From Candidatus Sivonenia alaskensis PMM_0068 (lineage in GTDB: Bacteria; Cyanobacteriota; Cyanobacteriia; Gloeobacterales; PMM-0068): a stretch of DNA of 6,325 nucleotides. Under the pieces are notes generated by a model. It searched no databases. It was not told the DNA's origin and was given only the letters and a program-made list of their open reading frames with translations. Both the position numbers and the translations under genes were made by a program. Within the stretch, counting starts at the first letter, position 1, and each line of letters opens with the position of its first letter. The stretch is from the NCBI GenBank assembly GCA_949127685.1, contig CASBPW010000162.1, positions 1 to 6,325 of the forward strand, written 5' to 3'. Of the stretch, positions 1 through 6,294 are shown piece after piece.

Positions 1-191
1 CGCTCAATGGCCTCAAGGCTTTTTACGCTGCTGAATTGGGTATTGCTACTGCTTCTGAACTGGGTATCAAGGCTTTAGGCCTCGATAGAATCGCTCGCCC
101 GATTGTCGATATCCAGCGCCTGAATGCAGCAGCCCAGACTGCTCTTTGGGGTGGACTTATTGCTTATTTAGATGCAAAAGCCAAGAACTAG
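1..191 (+). CDS. 3' end of an unidentified protein (partial)
   Basis: The third forward frame is open from base 3 to a TAG at 189-191, giving the last 62 residues of a protein whose start lies outside the window. The other two forward frames close within the first 80 bases. The fragment is rich in Ala, Leu, Ile and Gly and reads as amphipathic helices. It includes two imperfect copies of an ELGI-containing octet (AELGIATA then SELGIKAL) and ends in a polar DAKAKN tail. I see no transmembrane segment and no catalytic motif, and I do not recognise the family. Coding is inferred from the open frame, its protein-like composition and the clean ending before AT-rich intergenic sequence. It is followed by about 250 bases without a gene, so it is unlikely to share an operon with the MNT/HEPN pair. 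Confidence 0.6.
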   Translation, partial: LNGLKAFYAAELGIATASELGIKALGLDRIARPIVDIQRLNAAAQTALWGGLIAYLDAKAKN

Positions 192-292
192 AGTCTTTCA
201 GTCGAGTCTTAAACAACAAACACATCTTCAAATTTCTGGTTTCATGGCGTAAGGCCCTAATCAGACAGGTTTGGAGATATGTTTTGTTTATG

Positions 293-385
293 TATTAACC
301 CGGCAATCAAAGTCGCAAAGATAGATCCAGACTTTTCAATGATTCCAGCTTTTAAAATGCAAGAACAATTATTGCCGGGTTAATA
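293..385. repeat. 93-bp element with perfect 15-bp terminal inverted repeats (MITE-like)
   Basis: TATTAACCCGGCAAT at 293-307 is the exact reverse complement of ATTGCCGGGTTAATA at 371-385, with 63 bases between the arms. Pairing stops at both ends (292/386 and 308/370 mismatch). The outermost dinucleotide on each side is TA, so the element can be read as a 13-bp terminal inverted repeat (TTAACCCGGCAAT) flanked by a TA duplication, the target preference of IS630/Tc1-mariner transposases. The interior carries a smaller inverted repeat (AAAGTC 309-314 with GACTTT 330-335) and no ORF. The loop is far too long and lacks a T-run for a simple terminator. Alternatives are a paired operator for the downstream genes or a structured leader RNA. 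The symmetry is seen; mobility is inferred. Confidence 0.5.
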
Positions 386-415
386 ATTCTCGCTGGCTCG
401 ATTCCAGTACACTTC

Positions 416-438
416 AGGAGAGTATTTTAACGATGTAG
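416..438 (+). promoter_or_regulatory. Shine-Dalgarno plus ATG-TAG start-stop upstream of the nucleotidyltransferase
   Basis: AGGAG at 416-420 is the best ribosome-binding site before the nucleotidyltransferase gene. The next ATG, at 433-435 after a 12-base gap, is followed at once by TAG (436-438). This ATG is in the same frame as the GTG at 445. Either the original start codon has been disabled by a stop in codon 2 and translation now begins at GTG 445 or GTG 448, or this is a one-codon start-stop element that tunes reinitiation on the gene. The GTG codons lack a good Shine-Dalgarno of their own at normal spacing. Confidence 0.45.
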
Positions 439-444
439 GCTGGG

Positions 445-804
445 GTGGTGGAGAAAAAATACATCGACTACTGGCGCGATCGCCAGATTCGAGAAAATCA
501 ATATCACAAGAAACTGGCAGACCAAGCTAGACAAGAAGCGAAACTGATAGTAGACTTCCTGGTTCAGCAGTACAACGTCCAGCGGGTTATTTTGTTTGGT
601 TCGCTAACCCGGGATCGCTTTGTTCCCGAATCTGATATTGACTTAGCCGTAGAAGGACTTTCACCCACAAACTATTTTGAAATCCTGGCACAGGTGAATC
701 GACTCTCTTCCCGCTGGGTGGATTTGAAACTCTGGCAAGATCTGGAGCCTTATTTTCAATCTCGGGTTCTAGAAACTGGAGAAATTTTATATGCGAGAGA
801 ATAA
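445..804 (+). CDS. MntA-like nucleotidyltransferase, probable antitoxin of an MNT/HEPN pair
   Basis: This 119-residue protein has a minimal nucleotidyltransferase (MNT) fold. After a basic, helical N-terminus (about residues 1-43), the strand VQRVILFGS leads into the exact GS-x10-D-x-D motif: G52, S53, D64 and D66. A third acidic residue, D93, lies in WVDLKLW. These three carboxylates are the expected metal-binding triad, so the enzyme looks intact. In characterised MntA/HepT systems the MNT partner transfers AMP from ATP onto a tyrosine of the HEPN toxin and neutralises it; that role here is by analogy. Cytoplasmic, with no signal peptide. The start is uncertain: GTG 445 gives this length, GTG 448 is next, and an in-frame ATG at 433 is cut off by TAG at codon 2. 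A HIP1 octamer lies within codons 11-13. The gene overlaps the HEPN gene by 14 bases, which implies co-transcription and translational coupling. Confidence 0.85.
   Translation: MVEKKYIDYWRDRQIRENQYHKKLADQARQEAKLIVDFLVQQYNVQRVILFGSLTRDRFVPESDIDLAVEGLSPTNYFEILAQVNRLSSRWVDLKLWQDLEPYFQSRVLETGEILYARE
476..483. other. HIP1 octameric palindrome GCGATCGC
   Basis: A perfect GCGATCGC lies inside the nucleotidyltransferase coding region. This octamer is strongly over-represented in many cyanobacterial genomes and supports the taxonomic reading. A near match (GCGATCGG) occurs at 5439-5446 in uvrA. One perfect copy in 6.3 kb is only modest enrichment. Confidence 0.7.
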
Positions 805-1294
805 TACTGGGGAATTGCTTGTAATCGCCACAGACTTAGAATTAGAGCTAGGGCAAATGAAACGGCTAGAGCAAGCCATCCTGGCCGTGCAACGAGAAAT
901 TCAACGGGACCCAAAGCACGCAAAACTGTTTTATGAGGTTCAGGCACTAAAATTGCACAACTTTTATACGGGGTGTGAGCGAATTTTTAGCCTGATTGTC
1001 TCTGAGTTTAACGGCGGCAAACCATCGGGCTATGATTGGCATAAACGGTTACTCCAACGAATGACTGTCGCCCAACAGGAACGCCCTCCTGTTATCTCAG
1101 CCGAAACTGCCCAGCGCTTAGATGAATATTTGGGGTTTCGGCATGTAGTGAGAAATGTTTATGCGTTTGATCTAGATACTGAGCGGGTTGCACGATTAAT
1201 TCAAACCTATCCCGCCGTCTGGCAGCAATTTGAGCAGGAGATTCAGGAATTCATTACGTGGCTCAAAGAGTTAGCTGCCAACCTAAACAGATAG
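791..1294 (+). CDS. HepT-like HEPN domain protein, probable toxin of the MNT/HEPN pair
   Basis: This 167-residue, mostly helical protein follows the MNT gene with a 14-base overlap. GGAG at 778-781, nine bases before ATG 791, supports the start. Charged helices at about 15-40 and 43-75 precede the signature region GFRHVVRNVYAFDLD (residues 115-129), which matches the HepT-like HEPN family in position and sequence. HEPN RNase toxins normally carry R-x4-6-H, and HepT carries R-x4-H-x-Y. Here the register gives R117, then N122 where His is expected, with Y124 (the AMPylated tyrosine in HepT) kept. H118 and R121 are nearby polar residues. The protein is therefore probably the toxin half of the module, but RNase activity is not assured. 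A C-terminal helix (about 143-164) ends the chain. From memory the RHVVRN form recurs in cyanobacterial relatives, so the Asn may be a family variant and not decay. No signal peptide or membrane segment. Confidence 0.78.
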   Translation: MRENNTGELLVIATDLELELGQMKRLEQAILAVQREIQRDPKHAKLFYEVQALKLHNFYTGCERIFSLIVSEFNGGKPSGYDWHKRLLQRMTVAQQERPPVISAETAQRLDEYLGFRHVVRNVYAFDLDTERVARLIQTYPAVWQQFEQEIQEFITWLKELAANLNR

Positions 1295-1415
1295 AAAGAA
1301 ATCTCAAGAACCCCCCTAGGCCCCGAGTATGATGAAAAGACCCGGTGATAGCTAGGCAACTATCTCATCGACTAAATCGTTACAATCAGCCTTAATGATT
1401 CTCTTCGGGCAGAAG

Positions 1416-2495
1416 CTACTCATCAATCTGCCAGAGGTCTCTAGCAGCCGCTTCATCGAAGATACGTTTGGGACGCAAGATCAACACTAGACGTCCCAAG
1501 AGTTCTGCCTTGGAATCTTCAGGCAGCCATTGAAGCTGTGCTTGTCCTTCCTGTTCTACCAAGCAATAGCTATCGGCATCCCATTCCCGTTGGCCGCGAT
1601 CAATCACGAGCAATATAGGTTCCACCGGGCCAGGGGTAATACCGGGAGCGTCTTCAGGAAAGACAGCTGTACTCGCCACAATCGCAACAGGGTCTTCCGA
1701 TAGGCGGACTACCTGCCAGCCTGGTATCGCCACCCAGGGCAGGAGGGCTTTAGCGGTGACTATTTTAAAAGGACCTTCTTCTTCCACCAAGGGAGCCGCG
1801 CGCAAAGCCACTTTCGTCACTGGATATTGTCCGACCACAGGCAACAAACAAGGCAATTCTTCTTCGGAATCCAGACGATAGATCGGTAAACGAGGAGCTT
1901 TGCGGACGGTCACCACGGCAAAATCGGTGAGCAGTTCTTCCAACTTCTTGCGGGCTGATTCGCTGTGGGCATAGGACAACCCACGAGCAATAAAACGGGC
2001 CCGGTCTTCTAATTTCTTCTCTTGACGGGCCGATTTCCAGGCTTGATAGGCTACGATATCGCCTGGATGCGTGGAGAACCCTTCAGGGGCCACGCCCAAA
2101 CGAGAAAAGTCTTTGAGCGCTTTGACGATTTCCCGCACATTAATCACATCAATTTTTTTTGCATAGACCAATTCACTGGCACTCACCCGCTCTTCCTGAC
2201 CAAGGACGCGCAGTTCGTAAAGGATTTCGCTGCCTCTGCCACTAAAGTATTCAATAACATTTGGGGCAGCACCCTTCTGCACCAAAGTGGCATAGACTTG
2301 GGCTCCTACCATAAGTTGATTCTGAAGAATCGGCTCAAATCCGGTGGCTTCAAAAATTGCTTGGGCGGTGTGGCCAGCTTTTTGTAGTTGTTCACAAGAA
2401 GCGCCCCAACTGACCCAGGTCCCTTCCTTACGTCTTAACGCCTGGAACAGGGCTTCAGCATCAATATCAGCAATAGGTTCATTAGGGTTTGGCAT
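1416..2495 (-). CDS. raf1: RuBisCO accumulation factor 1 (Raf1)
   Basis: This 359-residue protein matches cyanobacterial Raf1 in length and layout. Raf1 is a dimeric cytosolic chaperone that acts after chaperonin folding: it clamps the large subunit (RbcL) as antiparallel dimers, promotes RbcL8 assembly and leaves when RbcS binds. The N-terminal alpha domain (about 1-195) starts with LFQALRRKEGTWVSWG (16-31), then a helix-rich stretch with EATGFEPILQNQLMVGAQVY (49-68) and ELRVLGQEERVSASELVYAKKI (94-115). A linker with KAPRLPIYRLDSEEELPCLLPV (199-220) leads to the beta-strand domain (about 215-345), which includes KALLPWVAIPGWQVVRLSEDPV (249-270), the C-terminal LVLILRPKRIFDE (336-348) and a final LWQIDE. 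ATG 2495 is chosen because the protein begins as the family does; no clear Shine-Dalgarno precedes it. It is divergent from uvrA across 117 bases and convergent with the HEPN gene. No rbcL or rbcS is in view. Nothing suggests truncation. Confidence 0.9.
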   Translation of the reverse strand: MPNPNEPIADIDAEALFQALRRKEGTWVSWGASCEQLQKAGHTAQAIFEATGFEPILQNQLMVGAQVYATLVQKGAAPNVIEYFSGRGSEILYELRVLGQEERVSASELVYAKKIDVINVREIVKALKDFSRLGVAPEGFSTHPGDIVAYQAWKSARQEKKLEDRARFIARGLSYAHSESARKKLEELLTDFAVVTVRKAPRLPIYRLDSEEELPCLLPVVGQYPVTKVALRAAPLVEEEGPFKIVTAKALLPWVAIPGWQVVRLSEDPVAIVASTAVFPEDAPGITPGPVEPILLVIDRGQREWDADSYCLVEQEGQAQLQWLPEDSKAELLGRLVLILRPKRIFDEAAARDLWQIDE

Positions 2496-2612
2496 GGTAA
2501 AACAGGATCACAAGCGAAGTCAGCATACTCCACTCCCACTAAGCTAGAAAATGCCTTAGCGCCCACTACACATCTCTTAACTTACTATGGAAGTCTGGTT
2601 AGAGAAAAATTC

Positions 2613-5534
2613 ATGGCAGAGCGGGACACTATTTATATCCAGGGTGCACGGCAGCACAACCTGAAAAACATTTCCCTGGAAATCCCCCGCAATCAACTAG
2701 TGGTCTTTACAGGAGTTTCTGGATCAGGCAAGTCTTCTCTTGCCTTCGATACGATTTTTGCTGAAGGACAAAGACGCTATGTGGAATCCCTCTCCGCCTA
2801 CGCTCGCCAATTCCTCGGCCAATTGGACAAGCCCGACGTAGACCATATCGATGGCCTTAGCCCCGCCATTTCCATCGACCAAAAATCTACCTCCCATAAT
2901 CCCCGCTCTACGGTAGGCACCGTTACGGAGATTTATGACTACCTACGCCTATTGTTTGGGCGCGCTGGAAAGCCTTACTGTCCCCACTGCAGCCGTCCGA
3001 TTGAACCGCAGACCGTTGAGCAAATCGTAGACCAAACTATGATGTTACCTGAGGGAACCAGGTTTCAGCTCTTAGCCCCGGTCGTCAGGGGCAAAAAAGG
3101 GACCCATGCCAAGCTCCTTTCTGGTCTAAGCGCCGAAGGTTTTGTTCGGGTCCGCGTGAATGGGGAAGTCAAAGACCTGAGTAGTGAGCAGATTAAGCTC
3201 AACAAAACCCAGAGCCATAGCATCGAAATTGTAATTGACCGTCTAGTGCGCAAAGAGGGTATTGAAGAACGGCTAGCCGATTCTCTCGGCACCGCCCTAC
3301 AACGAGGCGAAGGCACCGTACTGCTCGAATTGATGCCCCGCAGTGAAGAAGAAGGTGAAGTCCTCCGTAAGGTCGCCGAACAGTCAGGACAATATGGAAT
3401 CGGAGAAGTCCCTGAAAAGGCCACGGAACTTCTTTTCTCCGCCAACTATGCCTGCGCAGTGCACGGTTCTGTTATGGATGAGCTTTCGCCTCGCCTGTTT
3501 TCCTTCAACTCTCCCTATGGCGCTTGTCCCACCTGTCATGGCTTGGGGACCGAACAGGAATTTTCTCCCCACCTAATTATTCCGAACCCAAACCTACCTG
3601 TGTACGCTGCTATTGCTCCTTGGGCAGAGACTGGAAATGCCTATTACGTAGATCTTCTAGTCAGTCTTGGTAAACAAGCAGGGTTTAACATCAATACGAT
3701 TTGGGAAAAACTCACGGATATCCAAAAACATGCCATTCTTTACGGGGATGAAGCTGAAATTTATGTAGATGCAGAATCCTGGTATGAAAACAAACGAGGC
3801 TATACCACACGCTTTGAAGGCGTTATCCCCAATCTAAAGCGACGCTATCATGAATCAAATTCAGAACAATTCAAACAGAAATTAGAACAATATATTATTA
3901 GTCAGCCTTGTAAAACCTGTAAGGGAACAAGACTTAAACCAGAAGTCCTCTCTGTGAAATTAGGGCAGCACAATATTCTGGATTTCACCAATGTATCGAT
4001 TGACCAATGCTTAGAGCATGTGCGCAATGTACAACTGTCCGAAAGACAGGCCAAAATTGCGGAGCAAGTACTAAAAGAAATTGGAGCCCGTCTACAGTTT
4101 CTATTAGATGTCGGACTGGATTATCTAAGTTTAGACCGTCCGGCGATGACACTCTCTGGAGGTGAAGCACAACGTATTCGCTTAGCCACCCAAATAGGCT
4201 CAGGATTAACAGGTGTACTCTATGTTCTAGATGAGCCTAGCATTGGTCTCCATCAGCGAGACAATGAACGGCTTTTGAAGACCCTATTTAAGCTCCGAGA
4301 TTTAGACAACACCCTAATCGTTGTAGAGCATGATGAAGAGACCATGCGTGCAGCTGATTACATCGTAGATATTGGTCCTGGGGCTGGAGTACATGGGGGC
4401 GAAATTGTTGCTAAAGGTAGTTTAAACGACATTATCCAGTGCAAAAAATCTATCACAGGGGAATATCTATCAGGCCATAAAAGAATTGAAACTCCTGCCA
4501 AACGTCGCCCTGGAAATGGACTTAAGTTGGAAATTAAAGATGCTCATCTCAATAATTTACAGCATCTAGATGTAGATATTCCTCTAGGCAAGTTAATTTG
4601 TATCACAGGGGTCTCTGGTTCTGGGAAATCTACGCTCATTAATGAATTACTTTACCCCTATCTCCAACATACAGTAACTAGAGCGAATGTCCCCAAGCCT
4701 CATGGTATTGAGCGTGTCAAAGGGACTGGAAATCTTGACAAAGTAATTGTCATCGACCAATCTCCGATTGGGCGCACCCCTCGTTCTAATCCTGCTACCT
4801 ATACAGGCTTTTTTGACGGAATTCGTGACATTTTTGCGCTGACCGTGGAGGCGAAAGCAAGAGGCTATCAAAAAGGCCGATTTTCTTTCAATGTCAAAGG
4901 GGGAAGGTGTGAATCTTGCCGAGGGGAAGGAGTGAATGTAATTGAGATGAATTTCCTTCCTGATGTCTATGTTCCCTGTGAAGTCTGTAAAGGAAAACGC
5001 TATAACCGGGAAACCTTGCAGATTAAATTCAAGGGCAAATCGATTGCAGATATTTTGGAAATGACCGTAGAAGAAGCTTTAGTATTCTTCGAAAGTATTC
5101 CAAAAGTAGCCACGAAACTCAAGACGCTCCATGATGTCGGTTTGGACTACATTCGGGTGGGCCAACCAGCTCCTACCTTATCAGGAGGAGAAGCCCAAAG
5201 AGTTAAATTAGCGACTGAATTATCCCGTCGTTCTACAGGTAAAACCCTTTATCTTTTGGATGAACCCTCCACAGGTCTTTCTTTCTACGATGTCCACAAA
5301 CTCCTGAACGTCCTACATCAACTGGTAGATGCAGGAAATTCAATTGTAGTGATTGAACATAATTTGGATATTATCCGCACGTCAGACTGGATCATTGACC
5401 TGGGACCCGAGGGAGGACGTCGAGGAGGACAGATTATGGCGATCGGTACTCCTGAACAGGTCGCAAACCACCCTGAATCTCATACGGGGCATTTTTTAAG
5501 ACAGGCCTTGGAACGCTATCCAGCAACTAATTGA
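2613..5534 (+). CDS. uvrA: Excinuclease ABC subunit A (UvrA)
   Basis: UvrA is the ATP-dependent damage-sensing subunit of bacterial nucleotide excision repair; it works as a dimer and loads UvrB at lesions. All hallmarks are present in 973 residues. The first ATPase has Walker A GVSGSGKS (34-41), the family signature VESLSAYARQFLGQ (57-70), LSGGEAQR (514-521) and Walker B with D540-E541. The second has Walker A GVSGSGKS (666-673), LSGGEAQR (856-863) and D883-E884. Zinc modules are C281-x2-H284 with C305-x2-C308, and C766-x2-C769-x19-C789-x2-C792; CxxC pairs also occur at 123/126 and in QPCKTCKGTRL. The D-loop reads STGLSFYD where many bacteria have TTGLHF; I recall the Ser form in cyanobacteria. 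ATG 2613 fits the family start. I see no SOS-type LexA box in the 117-base upstream spacer. Base composition falls sharply after about 3640, though the protein is intact throughout. Confidence 0.98.
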   Translation: MAERDTIYIQGARQHNLKNISLEIPRNQLVVFTGVSGSGKSSLAFDTIFAEGQRRYVESLSAYARQFLGQLDKPDVDHIDGLSPAISIDQKSTSHNPRSTVGTVTEIYDYLRLLFGRAGKPYCPHCSRPIEPQTVEQIVDQTMMLPEGTRFQLLAPVVRGKKGTHAKLLSGLSAEGFVRVRVNGEVKDLSSEQIKLNKTQSHSIEIVIDRLVRKEGIEERLADSLGTALQRGEGTVLLELMPRSEEEGEVLRKVAEQSGQYGIGEVPEKATELLFSANYACAVHGSVMDELSPRLFSFNSPYGACPTCHGLGTEQEFSPHLIIPNPNLPVYAAIAPWAETGNAYYVDLLVSLGKQAGFNINTIWEKLTDIQKHAILYGDEAEIYVDAESWYENKRGYTTRFEGVIPNLKRRYHESNSEQFKQKLEQYIISQPCKTCKGTRLKPEVLSVKLGQHNILDFTNVSIDQCLEHVRNVQLSERQAKIAEQVLKEIGARLQFLLDVGLDYLSLDRPAMTLSGGEAQRIRLATQIGSGLTGVLYVLDEPSIGLHQRDNERLLKTLFKLRDLDNTLIVVEHDEETMRAADYIVDIGPGAGVHGGEIVAKGSLNDIIQCKKSITGEYLSGHKRIETPAKRRPGNGLKLEIKDAHLNNLQHLDVDIPLGKLICITGVSGSGKSTLINELLYPYLQHTVTRANVPKPHGIERVKGTGNLDKVIVIDQSPIGRTPRSNPATYTGFFDGIRDIFALTVEAKARGYQKGRFSFNVKGGRCESCRGEGVNVIEMNFLPDVYVPCEVCKGKRYNRETLQIKFKGKSIADILEMTVEEALVFFESIPKVATKLKTLHDVGLDYIRVGQPAPTLSGGEAQRVKLATELSRRSTGKTLYLLDEPSTGLSFYDVHKLLNVLHQLVDAGNSIVVIEHNLDIIRTSDWIIDLGPEGGRRGGQIMAIGTPEQVANHPESHTGHFLRQALERYPATN

Positions 5535-5566
5535 GTTGATTTATCTAGCAATAAGCTGGGTCAACT
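5534..5566. terminator. Hairpin across the uvrA / CheW-like convergent junction
   Basis: AGTTGA at 5534-5539 pairs exactly with TCAACT at 5561-5566, extended inward by two G-U pairs. An inner AGC/GCT stem (5547-5549 with 5555-5557) closes on a five-base AATAA loop. It starts on the last base of the uvrA stop codon and overlaps the end of the CheW-like gene, so it could serve as a shared terminator for the convergent transcripts. No U-tract follows on either strand, so intrinsic termination would be weak. Confidence 0.3.
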
Positions 5567-6086
5567 TATCACAATCCAATAGGAAAATGTTTAACTTCTC
5601 CTGAGTTCTGATCGAGAACCAACTGAGACGGTGGATAGATTTCATAGAAGGGTGCGTCAGGGTCACAGGTGCAAAAGCAGAATCATTAACCCATTGGAAT
5701 TTGTATGGAGAATCGACGAGAAACCCCCAAAAGTCGCCCAAAGAGTTCTTCAAAATAAAGAGATAGTGGCCATGTACGGGTACTTCTTCACTGGTTTCAT
5801 CCTGGAAAATATGTTGTCGTGCATGCACTAAAATCAGTTCTCTCCCTTTGTACATAATGGGGTGCATACTGGCAAATAGATGGTCTTCATAAACCCTATT
5901 CATCGGAACTATTTCCTGTACAACCTCAGCCAGGAAAGCAAACCATCTTAGATGTACTTGGAAGAAAATAATCTGACGGTCTCCTTTTGGTTTGTTTTTT
6001 GATATCCCCTTTATCGAAGTTCCCAGTACTTGAAGAGTTTCGACAGCATCTTCAAAAGTTAGAGGTTGATCTCGCCATGGTTCCAT
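5541..6086 (-). CDS. Divergent CheW-like domain protein
   Basis: This 181-residue protein resembles a single CheW domain, the SH3-like adaptor that links chemoreceptors to the kinase CheA in chemotaxis or phototaxis. The domain spans about residues 37-178. It opens with RQIIFFQVHLRWFAFLAEVVQEIVP (37-61), matching the usual strand pattern ending in the V-x-E-I step. It continues with IMYKGRELILVHARQHIF (77-94), where CheW proteins have the inner RG-x-hydrophobic strand, and then with YLFILKNSLGDFWGFLVD (108-125). A hydrophobic C-terminal strand LNIFLLDCDKL (165-175) closes the fold. The first 36 residues are a polar extension. ATG 6086 is supported by AAGGA on the minus strand (6101-6097), ten bases upstream. 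The usual glycine in the GxxxLRG turn is poorly conserved, so function may have drifted. No cheA, cheY or receptor gene is adjacent. It ends 6 bases from the uvrA stop. Confidence 0.65.
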   Translation of the reverse strand: MEPWRDQPLTFEDAVETLQVLGTSIKGISKNKPKGDRQIIFFQVHLRWFAFLAEVVQEIVPMNRVYEDHLFASMHPIMYKGRELILVHARQHIFQDETSEEVPVHGHYLFILKNSLGDFWGFLVDSPYKFQWVNDSAFAPVTLTHPSMKSIHRLSWFSIRTQEKLNIFLLDCDKLTQLIAR

Positions 6087-6191
6087 ATATCGCTTTTCCT
6101 TATCAACCGATGAACTTTGTTACGATAACTGCTCCAAAGACATAAATAAGGAGCCTCACGTTTAAGTCGTTTACATTAGACGCTTTGCAAT

Positions 6192-6260
6192 TAGCCCCCC
6201 AGTAATAGGCTACCCCCGCAGATATAGTCTATTCACTGGTCACACAAAAAATACCCCCAG
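6192..6260. repeat. Three C5-6 runs in similar context upstream of the CheW-like gene
   Basis: TAGCCCCCCAG (6192-6202), TACCCCCGCAG (6211-6221) and ATACCCCCAG (6251-6260) are short, similar direct repeats of the form TA(G)C5-6(G)CAG. On the minus strand they are G5-6 runs in the leader or promoter region of the CheW-like gene; a further G4 run lies at 6290-6287. Spacing is irregular (about 18 and 41 bases), so they do not form a compact quadruplex motif or a helically phased operator. Confidence 0.3.
6221..6249 (-). promoter_or_regulatory. Weak candidate promoter for the CheW-like gene
   Basis: Reading the minus strand, TTTTGT (6249-6244) and TATATC (6226-6221) are separated by 17 bases, an acceptable sigma70-type spacing, about 135 bases before the ATG at 6086. 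TTGTGT one frame over gives a 15-base spacer. The match to consensus is loose and lies among the G-runs, so this is a suggestion only. Confidence 0.2.
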
Positions 6261-6269
6261 AACGGGAGA

Positions 6270-6294
6270 GGAACGGCAGATTCTTGCCCCTTCC
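6270..6294. other. Short imperfect hairpin near the right edge
   Basis: GGAA (6270-6273) pairs with TTCC (6291-6294) and GGCA (6275-6278) with TGCC (6285-6288), separated by an unpaired C on one side and CC on the other, around a six-base GATTCT loop. A T-rich but interrupted tract follows on the plus strand (ATTGTTTATT). It could be a weak terminator for something on the plus strand, but no gene upstream of it on that strand ends nearby. Function unknown. Confidence 0.2.

Noticed and set aside
886..920. Possible -1 frameshift joining the MNT and HEPN genes into one fusion
   Set aside because: Both genes have their own start, stop and complete domain, and the HEPN gene has a Shine-Dalgarno at 778-781; the 14-base overlap is normal for coupled genes.
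756..947. 63-residue minus-strand frame with a hydrophobic stretch across the MNT/HEPN junction
   Set aside because: It resembles a small membrane protein, but it is antisense to two supported genes and has no Shine-Dalgarno or homolog that I recognise.
1295..1415. Terminator between the HEPN gene and raf1
   Set aside because: Only short weak stems occur (GATAG/CTATC near 1346-1363; CTTC/GAAG near 1403-1415), with no T-run in either direction, so I could not support a terminator.
2022..2387. 121-residue plus-strand open frame opposite raf1
   Set aside because: It lies wholly antisense to a well-supported gene, has no recognisable family and no convincing start context, and is a by-product of raf1 codon use.
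2496..2612. LexA (SOS) box expected ahead of uvrA
   Set aside because: Neither the E. coli-type CTG-N10-CAG with proper flanks nor a cyanobacterial RGTAC-N3-DGTWC-like site is present in the divergent spacer. TACTAT at 2583-2588 could be a -10 element, but no -35 sits at proper spacing.
3065..3445. 126-residue minus-strand open frame opposite uvrA
   Set aside because: It is rich in Ser, Arg, Leu and Pro, typical of the reverse complement of a real gene, and fully overlaps conserved uvrA sequence.
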